This document shows, piece after piece, positions 1 through 8,203 of a DNA stretch of 64,000 bases; position 1 is the first letter of the stretch, and the number at the start of each line of letters is the position of its first letter. The stretch is from positions 4,526,001 through 4,590,000 of the forward strand of contig NZ_KK073874.1 in the NCBI RefSeq assembly GCF_000585375.1, written 5' to 3'. Made by a program: the position numbers and the translations under genes. Under the pieces are notes generated by a model, which searched no databases, had not been told where the DNA came from, and saw only the letters and a list, made by a program, of their open reading frames with translations. Source of the DNA: Cryptosporangium arvum DSM 44712 (GTDB lineage Bacteria; Actinomycetota; Actinomycetes; Mycobacteriales; Cryptosporangiaceae).

Positions 1-1218
1 GAAGCCCTCGCTGAGCTGGTCGTATGCCGTGCGCTGCGTGGTGCCGACCGGGGCCGTGCCCTCGTCCGGCAGCGCGAGCCGCAGGTCGAGCGCCGGCAGC
101 GCGGTCAGCACCAGCAAACCGGTCGCGGCCAGCACCACCCCGACCCGGTGGGTGACCACCGACCGCGCCCACCGCTCCCCGAGCGGACGCCGTCCCTCCG
201 GTCCGGCCGGCGGCCGCCCGGTGCGGGCGCGGCGGGGGAGGACGCGGTTCCCGGCGAAACCGAGAAGGGCGGGGAGGAGCGTCAGGCTGATCAGGACGGC
301 GACGGCGACGGTTCCGGCGGCGGCCAGCCCCATCGACGTCAAGAACGAGATGCCGACGACGGAGAGCGCGGCGAGCGCGATGACGACCGTGAGACCGGCG
401 AACACGACCGCGGACCCGGCGGTGCCGATCGCGTGCCCTGCTGCGTCCTCGCCGCTGCGGCCCCGCCGGAGCTCGTGCCGGTAACGCGACAGCACGAACA
501 GCGCGTAGTCGATGCCGACCGCGAGCCCGAGCATCAGCGCGAGCGTCGACGTGGTCGCGCTCAGGTCGAAGAACCCGGTCGCGATCCGGATGCCGAGCAT
601 CCCGAGCCCGACCCCGATCAACGCGGTGAGCAGCGGCAGCCCGGCCGCGACGAGCGAGGAGAACGTGAGCACGAGCACGAGCGCCGCGACCAGGACGCCG
701 AGCACCTCACCGGCCGGGGTCTCGCCCGCTTCCTGGGCGGCCGACCCGGAGAACTCCACCCCGATCCCGGCCGGCTCCGCGGAACGACCGGCGTCGATCA
801 ACTGCTCGCGGGCGTCGTCGGCCAGATCGGTGACCGGGACGTCGTACGCGACGGTCGCGTACGCGGTCCGCCGGTCCTCGGCGACGACGAGGTCGGACAC
901 CGCCGCGACGTCGGGGAGCGCACGCAGCTCGGTGAGCGCGCCCTCGATCGCGGTCCGGGGCCCGGCACCGGCCAGGTCGCCTGCGGTGAACACGACGTTC
1001 GCCGACGCGGTGTCCCCGGACCCGGTGTTCATCTTCGCGCTGATCACGTCCATCGCCCGGGACGACTCGGTGCCGGGGATCGAGAAGCCTTCCTCGCTGG
1101 GGCCCGACATCGTCGCCGCGCCCACGCCGAACAGCACCACCAACACGACCCAGGCCGCGGTCATCCGGCCGCGACGCCGATAGGAGAACCGGCCCAGCCG
1201 GTACAGGAGAGTAGCCAC
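1..1218 (-). CDS. MMPL family transporter, partial (C-terminus beyond window)
   Basis: This is the first 406 codons of an RND-superfamily exporter of the MMPL type; the reading frame stays open to the left edge. It starts at a GTG (VATLLYRLGRFSYRRRGRMT), followed by a first membrane segment and an extracellular loop with the family's SIPGTESS sequence. Later membrane helices and a stretch reading LPDEGTAPVGTTQRTAYDQL match the other MMPL protein at 54145-56286 segment by segment, so the two are paralogues and about 300 residues are missing here. MMPL proteins use proton flux to export lipids or hydrophobic compounds across the cytoplasmic membrane. It lies divergent from the two-component pair at 1362-3163. 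The substrate cannot be told. The start choice is moderately sure, as there is no strong ribosome site. Confidence 0.88.
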   Translation of the reverse strand, partial: MATLLYRLGRFSYRRRGRMTAAWVVLVVLFGVGAATMSGPSEEGFSIPGTESSRAMDVISAKMNTGSGDTASANVVFTAGDLAGAGPRTAIEGALTELRALPDVAAVSDLVVAEDRRTAYATVAYDVPVTDLADDAREQLIDAGRSAEPAGIGVEFSGSAAQEAGETPAGEVLGVLVAALVLVLTFSSLVAAGLPLLTALIGVGLGMLGIRIATGFFDLSATTSTLALMLGLAVGIDYALFVLSRYRHELRRGRSGEDAAGHAIGTAGSAVVFAGLTVVIALAALSVVGISFLTSMGLAAAGTVAVAVLISLTLLPALLGFAGNRVLPRRARTGRPPAGPEGRRPLGERWARSVVTHRVGVVLAATGLLVLTALPALDLRLALPDEGTAPVGTTQRTAYDQLSEGF

Positions 1219-1347
1219 GGATCCGACGATCGCCGGGTGGGCGTCCCGCGTCGTCGTGCCGCTGCAGGCCGGGGACTACCACGGTCGTGGTACCGACGCC
1301 GCCGGCCGCTACCACGACCGGACGAGGTAGCCCGCGACCTGCTCGTT

Positions 1348-1353
1348 TACTGT
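1348..1353 (+). promoter_or_regulatory. Putative -10 box (TACTGT) for a leaderless kinase mRNA
   Basis: TACTGT fits the actinobacterial TANNNT -10 consensus and ends 8 nt before the ATG at 1362. No Shine-Dalgarno sequence precedes that ATG, so the message is likely leaderless. No convincing -35 box is visible. Confidence 0.35.
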
Positions 1354-1361
1354 CGATCTCG

Positions 1362-2495
1362 ATGATGTCGAGAGTCCGCGCGCACCAGGCCCTGCTCACC
1401 GACCTGCTGCTGGCGGGGGTGACGGGGTTCCTGAGCCTCCAGGCCGAGCAGACCGTCGAGCTGCCCTGGCGCGTGCCGCTCGCGGTGATCGGCGTCGGGT
1501 CGATCCTGCTGCGCCGCCGCTACCCGTTGCCGGTGCTGGTGTTCGTCACGCTCGTCGTGGCGGGCGGGGTGGTCTCCGGGTTTCTGTTCCCGGCGCTGGC
1601 CCTCGGGATGGGCGTGCTGATGTACTCGGTCGCGCTCGACCTGGAGGGACGGCGGCCGTGGGGGTACGCGGCCCTGGTGTCGGCGGCGGTCTGCGTGCCC
1701 GGGCTGATCCTGCACTTCGACATGTGGTGGGGTGTGAACTCGTTCGCGGTGCCGGTGTGGATCTTCGGGGGAGCGGCGATCGGGGACTCGGTCCGGTCGC
1801 GGCGGGCCTACATCGCCGAGGTGACCGAGCGTGCGCGGCAGGCCGAGCTCACCCGCGAGGAGGAAGCGCGGCGGCGGGTGATCGACGAGCGGCTGCGGAT
1901 CGCCCGGGAGCTCCACGACGTCGTCGCGCACCACATCGCGGTGATCTCCGTGCAGGTGGGCGCGGCGACGCACGTCCTGCGACGCGACCCGGAGCAGGTC
2001 TGGCCGGTGCTGACGCACATCCGGTCGGCCGCGGACACGGTGCTGACCGAGATCCAGTCGGTGGTCGGCGTGCTGCGTGATCCGAACGAGGTGACGAGCA
2101 CCGAGCCGACGCCCGGGATGGACCGGTTGCCCGCGCTGCTGGAGGACCTGCGGGCGATGGGCTTCGCGGTGTCGTTCGCCGAGCACGGAGAGCACCGCGC
2201 GCTGCCGGCGATGACCGACATCACCGCGTACCGGATCCTCCAGGAGGCCCTCACCAACGCCCGCCGCTACGGCGACGGGTCCGCGTCGCTGTCGGTGGAC
2301 TTCGGTACCGAGGAGGTCCGGGTGACGGTGGAGAACCGGATCCGCCCGTCCGCCGCCGCGGGGTCGGGGTTCGGCCTGCTCGGTATGCGTGAACGGGCCA
2401 CCGCCGCCCACGGCACGCTCGAGACCGGCCCCACCGCCGACGGCTCCTTCCGGGTGCACGCCGTGCTCCCGCTCCGCGCGGAGGTGACCGCGTGA
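1362..2495 (+). CDS. Sensor histidine kinase, NarL/DesK-type (HisKA_3)
   Basis: Membrane-bound sensor kinase of a two-component system, 377 aa. The N-terminal ~150 residues hold several hydrophobic membrane segments. A short coiled linker follows, then the HisKA_3 dimerisation box RIARELHDVVAHHIAV with the phospho-acceptor His, and a C-terminal HATPase_c domain ending in GSGFGLLGMRERA. The start is placed at the ATG at 1362 (a second ATG follows at 1365); an in-frame GTG at 1287 would add 25 residues without homology character. The stop overlaps the GTG of the response regulator by 4 nt, so the pair is translationally coupled. The signal sensed is unknown; the partner is clearly the next gene. 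Confidence 0.92.
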   Translation: MMSRVRAHQALLTDLLLAGVTGFLSLQAEQTVELPWRVPLAVIGVGSILLRRRYPLPVLVFVTLVVAGGVVSGFLFPALALGMGVLMYSVALDLEGRRPWGYAALVSAAVCVPGLILHFDMWWGVNSFAVPVWIFGGAAIGDSVRSRRAYIAEVTERARQAELTREEEARRRVIDERLRIARELHDVVAHHIAVISVQVGAATHVLRRDPEQVWPVLTHIRSAADTVLTEIQSVVGVLRDPNEVTSTEPTPGMDRLPALLEDLRAMGFAVSFAEHGEHRALPAMTDITAYRILQEALTNARRYGDGSASLSVDFGTEEVRVTVENRIRPSAAAGSGFGLLGMRERATAAHGTLETGPTADGSFRVHAVLPLRAEVTA

Positions 2496-3163
2496 TCCGG
2501 GTTCTCCTGGTCGACGACCAGGCGCTGATCCGGGCCGGGTTCCGGATGATCATCGACGCCGAGCCCGGTCTCGAGGTCGTCGGTGAGGCGGCGGACGGCC
2601 GGGCCGCGGTCGACCTCGCCTACTCCGCGATGGCCGACGTCGTCCTGATGGACCTGCGCATGCCGACGATGGACGGCATCGAAGCGACCCGCCGCATCGG
2701 CGCGGACGACCGGCTGGCCGGCGTCCGGGTCCTCGTCCTCACGACGTTCGAGGAGGACGACAACGTGGTGCTCGCGCTGGAGGCCGGGGCCAGCGGGTTC
2801 CTGGGCAAGAACGTCGACCCCGACGACCTGGTCGCGGCGATCCGGGTGGTCGCGGACGGCGAGGCGCTGCTCTCCCCGCGCGCCACCCGGGGTCTGGTCG
2901 CGCGTTTCATCGCCCAGCGCCGCCCGGAGGCCACCGACCACCCGGGTCTGCGCTACCTCACCGACCGCGAGCGCGAGGTGCTCGTGCTGGTGGCGCACGG
3001 TCTGTCCAATGAGGAGGTCGCCGCCCGCCTCACGGTGTCGCCGCTGACCGCGAAGACCCACGTGAACCGCGCGATGACCAAACTCGGCGCCCGCGACCGG
3101 GCCCAGCTCGTCGTGGTGGCCTACCAGAGTGGCCTGGTGCGACCGGGCGACGCCCTGCCCTAG
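2492..3163 (+). CDS. Response regulator, NarL/LuxR family
   Basis: DNA-binding response regulator of 223 aa and cognate partner of the kinase just upstream (GTGA overlap). The receiver domain (about 1-120) has the acidic pair VDDQ, the phospho-acceptor Asp in DLRMPTMDG, and the Lys in FLGKNV. The C-terminal LuxR-type helix-turn-helix (about 150-215) reads LTDREREVLVLVAHGLSNEEVA. It ends in a CTAG shared with the stop of the convergent WYL regulator. The regulon is unknown; the neighbouring divergent MMPL exporter is a possible target. Confidence 0.93.
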   Translation: MIRVLLVDDQALIRAGFRMIIDAEPGLEVVGEAADGRAAVDLAYSAMADVVLMDLRMPTMDGIEATRRIGADDRLAGVRVLVLTTFEEDDNVVLALEAGASGFLGKNVDPDDLVAAIRVVADGEALLSPRATRGLVARFIAQRRPEATDHPGLRYLTDREREVLVLVAHGLSNEEVAARLTVSPLTAKTHVNRAMTKLGARDRAQLVVVAYQSGLVRPGDALP

Positions 3164-4140
3164 CGGCCGGTGCGGTGCGACTCGGCGTCACCGGGGGGTG
3201 CCGCCGGGGTGTCGCCGGTCGCGTAGGCGCGGAGGCGGTCGGCGAAGGCGGCGACGAGGTCGCGCAGTTCGGCCGGGCGCTCGACGGTGAACGGGGCGTC
3301 GAGGGAGGCGAGGACGGCGGGGAGCCAGTCGAGGCTCTCCACCCGCAGCTCCACGTCGAGGTGATCGCCTCGGTCGTGGACGAGCGCGAGGCCGGGTGGA
3401 AGCCGGCGGCGGACCTGGGCGGGGGTGGCGTGCACGCGCAGGCGGACGTGGTGGCGGTAGGGCACGGTCGCGAGCCGGTGGAGCAGGTGCTCGGCCGGGT
3501 CGCGGTGCTCCGGCGGGGTGAACGTGCCCGGCCCGGTACGCACGCTCGCGATCCGGTCCAGGCGCAGGACGCGGTCCTCGCCGTCCGCGGCCCCGGTGAC
3601 GTACCAGTGGTCGTTGTGGACGACGAGCGCGTGCGGATGGAGCGTGCGCTCGCTCCGGCGGCCGTCGGCGGTGGTGTACGCCAGCCGGACCGGGAGGTGG
3701 TCCCGGACGGCGGCGGCCAGGGGGAGCAGGATCTCGCTGTCCGGCGTGGGTGCGGCCACCGGCGCGGTCCACGACACCGAGTCCAGGACGGCGGCCAGCC
3801 GTCGCGCGAGCGGGGCCGGCAGCACCCGGCGCAGCTTGGCCCGCGCGGTCTCCTGGGCGGTGTCGCCCGTGCGTGCGGTGGCCAGGCTCAGCAGCACGGC
3901 CAGCGCCTCGTCCTCGCTGAACATCAGCGGGGGCAGGCGGTGCCCCCGGGCCAGGCGGTAGCCGCCGTACCGGCCGCGGACCGACTCCACCGGCACGTCG
4001 AGGTCGACCAGGTGCTGCACGTACCGCCGGACCGTCCGCTCGTCGACGCCGAGTCGTCCGGCCAGCTCACCGACCGTGCGCACACCACCGGACTGGAGAA
4101 GTTCGAGGAGCGAGAGCACACGAGCGGTCGGCCGGGCCAC
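3160..4140 (-). CDS. WYL-domain transcriptional regulator (YafY type)
   Basis: Regulator of 326 aa. An N-terminal HTH_11-type winged helix (about 1-60; GELAGRLGVDERTVRRYV) is followed by a GGYRL segment and a WYL domain (about 140-220) that binds small ligands or nucleic acid in this family; the signature here is HNDHWYVTG. The C-terminal ~80 residues form the usual WCX-like extension. It is divergent from the VOC protein at 4194, and the 53-nt gap holds a 7-bp inverted repeat. That arrangement suggests the VOC gene and itself are its targets. Its stop shares CTAG with the response regulator. Confidence 0.9.
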   Translation of the reverse strand: MARPTARVLSLLELLQSGGVRTVGELAGRLGVDERTVRRYVQHLVDLDVPVESVRGRYGGYRLARGHRLPPLMFSEDEALAVLLSLATARTGDTAQETARAKLRRVLPAPLARRLAAVLDSVSWTAPVAAPTPDSEILLPLAAAVRDHLPVRLAYTTADGRRSERTLHPHALVVHNDHWYVTGAADGEDRVLRLDRIASVRTGPGTFTPPEHRDPAEHLLHRLATVPYRHHVRLRVHATPAQVRRRLPPGLALVHDRGDHLDVELRVESLDWLPAVLASLDAPFTVERPAELRDLVAAFADRLRAYATGDTPAAPPGDAESHRTGR

Positions 4141-4150
4141 ACCGCCGACG

Positions 4151-4175
4151 ATACCGGGCGGATCCTGTCCGGTAT
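4151..4175. promoter_or_regulatory. Inverted repeat ATACCGG-N11-CCGGTAT, candidate WYL operator
   Basis: Perfect 7-bp arms (4151-4157 and 4169-4175) separated by 11 nt sit in the 53-nt gap between the WYL regulator and the VOC gene, and include the likely promoter of at least one of them. The position is typical of an autoregulatory operator. Binding is inferred. Confidence 0.5.
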
Positions 4176-4193
4176 TGCTCCTAGCGTGCGGGC

Positions 4194-4538
4194 ATGAACT
4201 TCGTTTCGATCCGTGTCATCACCGCCGACGTCGCCCGCCTCGTCGGCTTCTACGAGAAGACCACCGGGCTGACCGCCACCTGGGCCACGCCCGAGTTCGC
4301 CACGTTCACGACCGGCGCCGCGACGCTCGCGATCGGCGGTGAGCGCACCGTGCCGGTGGCGAGCCCGGCCGCGAACCGCTCGGTCATCGTCGAGTTCCTG
4401 GTCGACGACGTCGACGCGCTCCACGGCACGCTCGACGACGTCGAGGTGGTCATGCCGCCGACGACGATGCCGTGGGGCAACCGGTCGCTGCTGGTCCGCG
4501 ATCCCGACGGCAACCTCGTCAACTTCTTCAAGCCCTGA
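4194..4538 (+). CDS. VOC family (glyoxalase/bleomycin-resistance-like) protein
   Basis: Small protein of 114 aa with the vicinal-oxygen-chelate fold. It opens MNFVSIRVITADVARLVGFYE and closes with SLLVRDPDGNLVNFF, the usual second beta-alpha-beta module with a metal-ligand Glu/Asn region. Members are glyoxalases, dioxygenases or drug-binding resistance proteins; the substrate cannot be read from sequence. It is transcribed divergently from a WYL regulator, a common pairing, and is followed by a strong hairpin at 4546-4572. Confidence 0.85.
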   Translation: MNFVSIRVITADVARLVGFYEKTTGLTATWATPEFATFTTGAATLAIGGERTVPVASPAANRSVIVEFLVDDVDALHGTLDDVEVVMPPTTMPWGNRSLLVRDPDGNLVNFFKP

Positions 4539-4545
4539 CCCGGAC

Positions 4546-4572
4546 CCGGTGGGGCGGGCACCGCCCCACCGG
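4546..4572. terminator. Bidirectional terminator hairpin between VOC gene and gltA
   Basis: CCGGTGGGGCGG (4546-4557), loop GCA, CCGCCCCACCGG (4561-4572): a perfect 12-bp GC stem between two convergent stop codons. No U-tract follows, as is common in actinobacteria. Confidence 0.75.
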
Positions 4573-4582
4573 ACCCCGCTGG

Positions 4583-5881
4583 TCAGCGGTCGGACAGCGC
4601 GACGTAGTCGCGTTCGGTCGCGCCGGTGTAGACCTGCCGGGGACGGCCGATCTTGGTCGCCGGGTCGTTGATCATCTCGCGCCACTGCGCGATCCAGCCC
4701 GGCAGCCGGCCGAGGGCGAACAGCACCGTGAACATCCGCGGCGGGAAGCCCATCGCCCGGTAGATCAGGCCGGTGTAGAAGTCGACGTTCGGGTACAGCT
4801 TGCGCTCGACGAAGTAGTCGTCCGACAGCGCGATCTCCTCGAGCTGCAGGGCGATGTCCAGCATCGGGTCCGGGTTCGGCATCGCGTCGATGACCTCGCG
4901 CGCGGCCTTCTTGACGATCGTCGCCCGCGGGTCGTAGTTGCGGTAGACGCGGTGGCCGAAGCCCATCAGGCGGGTACCGGCCGACTTGTCCTTGACCGCG
5001 CTGACGAACGAGCCGACGTCACCGCCCTCGGCGTCGATCTTGCTGAGCATGCTCAGCACGGCCTCGTTCGCCCCGCCGTGCAGCGGCCCGAACAGCGCGT
5101 TCACGCCGGCCGACACCGACGCGAACATGTTCGCCTGGCTCGAACCGACCAGCCGCACCGTCGAGGTGGAGCAGTTCTGCTCGTGGTCGGCGTGCAGCAC
5201 GAGCAGCATGTCGAGTACTCGCGAGTGCAGCGGGTTGACCTCGTACGGCGTCGTCGGCAGGCCGAACGTCATCCGCTGGAAGTTCTCGACGTACGAGAGC
5301 GAGTTGTCGGGGTAGAGCGTCGGGTGCCCGATCGAGTTCTTGTACGAGTGGGCCGCGATCGTGGGCAGCTTCGCGAGCAGCCGCACCGTGGAGATCTCGA
5401 CCTGGTCCTTGTCGAACGGGTCGAGGCTGTCCTGGTAGAACGTCGAGAGCGCGCTGACGCCCGAGGACAGCACGGCCATCGGGTGCGCGTCGCGCGGGAA
5501 ACCGTCGAAGAAGCGGCGCATCTCCTCGCGGATGAGCGTGTGCTCCTTGACGTCCTCGGTGAACCGGCTCAGTTCCGCCTCGGTCGGCAGCTCACCGTGG
5601 ATGAGCAGGTGCGAGACCTCGAGGAACGACGATTTCTCGGCCAGCTGTTCGATCGGGTAACCGCGGTAGCGGAGAATGCCGGCGTCGCCGTCGATGTACG
5701 TGATCGCCGACGTACACGACGCCGTGTTCACGAAACCGGTGTCGAGGGTGACCTTGCCGGTCTGCTTGAGCAGCGGCGCGATGTCGAGGCCGCCGGAGCC
5801 CTCGGAGGCTTCGCGCACCGGCAGCGGCAGGCTTTCGTCCCCGTACTGCAGGACGAAGTCGTCCTTGCGCTCATCGGTCAT
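4583..5881 (-). CDS. gltA: Citrate synthase
   Basis: Hexameric-type citrate synthase, 432 aa, catalysing acetyl-CoA + oxaloacetate to citrate in the TCA cycle (cytoplasm). Clear signatures: NSIGHPTLYPDN, HADHEQNCSTSTVRLVGSSQ with the first catalytic His, GFGHRVYRNYDPRA with the second, and DFYTGLIYRAMGFP near the C-terminus. The start is the ATG at 5881 (MTDERKDDFVLQYG), preceded by GGAGGAAGAGC; an in-frame start at 5968 would add 29 unrelated residues. A long divergent upstream region (5882-6246) must hold its promoter. A hairpin at 4546-4572 probably ends transcription. Confidence 0.97.
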   Translation of the reverse strand: MTDERKDDFVLQYGDESLPLPVREASEGSGGLDIAPLLKQTGKVTLDTGFVNTASCTSAITYIDGDAGILRYRGYPIEQLAEKSSFLEVSHLLIHGELPTEAELSRFTEDVKEHTLIREEMRRFFDGFPRDAHPMAVLSSGVSALSTFYQDSLDPFDKDQVEISTVRLLAKLPTIAAHSYKNSIGHPTLYPDNSLSYVENFQRMTFGLPTTPYEVNPLHSRVLDMLLVLHADHEQNCSTSTVRLVGSSQANMFASVSAGVNALFGPLHGGANEAVLSMLSKIDAEGGDVGSFVSAVKDKSAGTRLMGFGHRVYRNYDPRATIVKKAAREVIDAMPNPDPMLDIALQLEEIALSDDYFVERKLYPNVDFYTGLIYRAMGFPPRMFTVLFALGRLPGWIAQWREMINDPATKIGRPRQVYTGATERDYVALSDR

Positions 5882-6246
5882 GCTCTTCCTCCCGGATGTC
5901 GACGTGCAGGGGTGCGCGGCCGCGGACCCATGTTCCGGACGGGTTTCGCCCGAGGGTCCTGTATCCACCCATCGTTACAGCCGTGAGTCGGAACTCGGGT
6001 GCGGGACAGGTCACAGTCCGGATATCTCGCCTGCTGGACGGCAGTGCGCTATGTCCGGAGCAGTCCGTAGCAGCAGGATGACGGACCGACGCTCAGCGCC
6101 CTCGCCACGCCGGGTAACAACCGGACGGCGAGCCCCAGAGGTGATGATTACCACGAATGCCCGCGACGTGTGCGGTGAACAGGGGGCGTGGCGGCCCCGG
6201 GGACTCCGTACGATGCCCCGGAGAAACCGACCCCCCGGGAGGTGCA
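5882..6246. other. 365-nt intergenic region, divergent promoters
   Basis: No convincing gene is seen here on either strand. It lies between the start of gltA (leftward) and the kinase-like gene at 6247 (rightward), so it must carry both promoters. A TACGAT (6209-6214) is a possible -10 box for the rightward gene. No clear repeat or RNA structure stands out. Confidence 0.5.
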
Positions 6247-7968
6247 GTGAAGCCCCGCGCGGCCCCGCTGCTGGTCGGGCCGCTCGCCGGACTGCTCGCG
6301 TTCGTCTGCGGCCTGCCCTACTGGCGTGAGCACGTGCCGGCGGCGCTGATGACCTGCCTCGGCTGCGCCGGGTTCGCCGCCGCCGGTGGCCTGTTGGCCG
6401 GGAGCGCCGACGGCCGTCGCCGGTCCGGGACCCTGCTCGTGACCGGCGCGTTCTGCGTGGCGCTGGCCTGGGTGGTGACCTGGAACAGCGGTATCTGGCC
6501 GCTGGTCTCGTTCCTCGCGCAGGGCTCGGCCTACGTGCTCTCGGGCGCGGCGGTGCTGCTCTACCCCGGGGGCCGGCTGACCGGGCGGGCCGAACGGGCG
6601 TGGGTGGTGTGCGCGGTCGTGGTCCTGATCGGCGGTCAGGTGGTCGTCGGTCTCGTGTCGCGTCCGGAGTGGAACGGCCTGCACCCCGACGTCGTGTGGC
6701 CGAACGTCGCGTCGCAACGCCGGGTCTTCGACCTGACCGTCGAGATCGTGATCGTCGCCCAGCTGTTGCTCGTCGTCTGGTACCTCGTGGTGCTCGTCCG
6801 CCGGGCCCGTCGCCTCTCCGAGCTGGAGCGCTCGGCGATGCTCCCGCTGCTGCTGGCCACCGGATTCTTCGGCGTGGGCGCCGCGGTGCTGACGACCGGT
6901 TCCGACGCGTGGACCGAGCTCGACGCGCTGCTCTCCTTCTACGTGGTGGTGAACCTCCTCGCGATGGCGGTGCCGCTGGCGGTGCTGTCCGGCGCACTGC
7001 GCGAGCGGTGGCGTGAGGTGGATGCGCCGCATCGGGTGGTGCGGATGACGTCGTCGACGTCGTCGGTGGGGTCGGTGCGTGATGCGTTGGCGGCGGCGTT
7101 GCGTGATCCGCGTCTTCGGTTGTTGTTCTGGGTGCCGGCGGAGCGGAGTTATGTGGATCGGTGGGGGCGGTTGGTGGGGGTTCCGCGGGCGGCGGCCGGG
7201 CGGTGGTGGGCGGAGGTGCGGGTGGAGGAGGGGCAGCCGTTGGCGTTGGTGGAGCTGGACGAGGGTTTGCGGGGGCGTGCGGGGGTGGTGGAGGCGGTCT
7301 TGCGGGCGGGTTCGCCGGCGTTGTTGACCGCGCAGTTGCAGGCGGTGGTGACCGCGCAGTTGGAGTTGGTGTTGGCGGCGCAGGCGCGGGTGGAGGAGCG
7401 GGGGCGCGCGGAGCGGTGTCGGTTGGAGGCGGATCTGCGGGAGGGGGCGCAGCGGCGGTTGGTGGGGTTGGTGTCGCGGTTGGAGGGGTTGGAGGGGTTG
7501 CCGGAGCCGGTGGGGTCGGTGGTGGTGTCGTGCCGGTCGGAGGTGGTGGGGGCGATCGCGGAGTTGGAGGCGTTGGCGCGGGGTTTGCATCCGTCGGTGT
7601 TGCGGGCGGAGGGGTTGGGGGTGGCGTTGGGTGAGGTGGCGGAGCGGTTGGGGTTGGTGGTGCAGCTGGCGGTGGAGGTCGGGCGTGCGTCCGAGGCGGC
7701 GGAGGCGACCGTGTACTTCGCGCTCTGCGAGGGCCTGACGAACGTCGCGAAGTACGCTCCCGGCGCGCGGGTGCGGATCGAGGTGACCGAGGCCGGCGGG
7801 TGGGTGCACGGGGTGGTGGCCGATGACGGCCCGGGTGGGGCGCGGGTGATCCCCGGGGGCGGGCTGGCCGGCATCGATGCCCGCGTCCGGGCGCTGCACG
7901 GACGCACGCTCGTCGAGAGCGAGGCCGGCGCGGGCACCCGGCTGCGGGTGAGCCTCCCCAGCGCCTGA
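6247..7968 (+). CDS. Histidine-kinase-like sensor protein lacking the H-box histidine
   Basis: Membrane protein of 573 aa built like a NarL/DesK-type sensor kinase. The first ~250 residues hold several hydrophobic helices; a dimerisation region (about 390-470) and a C-terminal HATPase_c domain follow (about 475-573; N-box EGLTNVAKYA, G1 box DDGPG, G2 box GGGLAGI). In the expected H-box (normally LERDLHDGAQQRL) the sequence is LEADLREGAQRRL: the phospho-acceptor is Arg398 (CGG). The ATP site looks intact. No response regulator is adjacent. Start: GTG at 6247 with GGGAGG four nt upstream. Codons between about 7021 and 7690 switch to TTG, GCG, CGG and GGG, unlike the flanks. It may be a pseudokinase, or may phosphorylate elsewhere. 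Confidence 0.85.
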   Translation: MKPRAAPLLVGPLAGLLAFVCGLPYWREHVPAALMTCLGCAGFAAAGGLLAGSADGRRRSGTLLVTGAFCVALAWVVTWNSGIWPLVSFLAQGSAYVLSGAAVLLYPGGRLTGRAERAWVVCAVVVLIGGQVVVGLVSRPEWNGLHPDVVWPNVASQRRVFDLTVEIVIVAQLLLVVWYLVVLVRRARRLSELERSAMLPLLLATGFFGVGAAVLTTGSDAWTELDALLSFYVVVNLLAMAVPLAVLSGALRERWREVDAPHRVVRMTSSTSSVGSVRDALAAALRDPRLRLLFWVPAERSYVDRWGRLVGVPRAAAGRWWAEVRVEEGQPLALVELDEGLRGRAGVVEAVLRAGSPALLTAQLQAVVTAQLELVLAAQARVEERGRAERCRLEADLREGAQRRLVGLVSRLEGLEGLPEPVGSVVVSCRSEVVGAIAELEALARGLHPSVLRAEGLGVALGEVAERLGLVVQLAVEVGRASEAAEATVYFALCEGLTNVAKYAPGARVRIEVTEAGGWVHGVVADDGPGGARVIPGGGLAGIDARVRALHGRTLVESEAGAGTRLRVSLPSA

Positions 7969-7986
7969 CCTACCCCGGCCCACCCT

Positions 7987-8036
7987 CCGCGCGCCCGAAT
8001 CCGCCGCCCCTCGGCCCGCGCGCCCGAATCCGCCGC
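7987..8036. repeat. Two 21-bp direct repeats, period 29
   Basis: The same 21-bp sequence, beginning CCGCGCGCCCGAATCC, occurs at 7987-8007 and 8016-8036. It lies just downstream of the kinase-like gene and leads into the 15-bp array. Confidence 0.85.
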
Positions 8037-8055
8037 TCCCCGTCCCGCGCCCCCG

Positions 8056-8203
8056 ACCCGCGTCAGGTGGCCCCGCGCCCCCACCCCGCGTCAGGTGGCC
8101 CCGCGTCAGGTGGCCCCGCGTCAGGTGGCCCCGCGTCAGGTGGCCCCGCGTCAGGTGGCCCCGCGTCAGGTGGCCCCGCGTCAGGTGGCCCCGCGTCAGG
8201 CGG
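8056..8203. repeat. 15-bp tandem repeat array (8 units plus one separated copy)
   Basis: The unit CCCCGCGTCAGGTGG is repeated head to tail at 8084-8203: seven perfect copies and a last copy with one mismatch. One more copy with one mismatch at 8056-8070 is set apart by 13 nt. On the minus strand each unit contains TGA in the same phase, and the stop codon of the SnoaL-like gene (8196-8198) is the TGA of the outermost unit. On the plus strand the unit could be read as APRQV, but nothing supports translation. Confidence 0.95.

Noticed and set aside
8084-8203. CRISPR array
   Set aside because: Units are 15 bp with no spacers and no cas genes.
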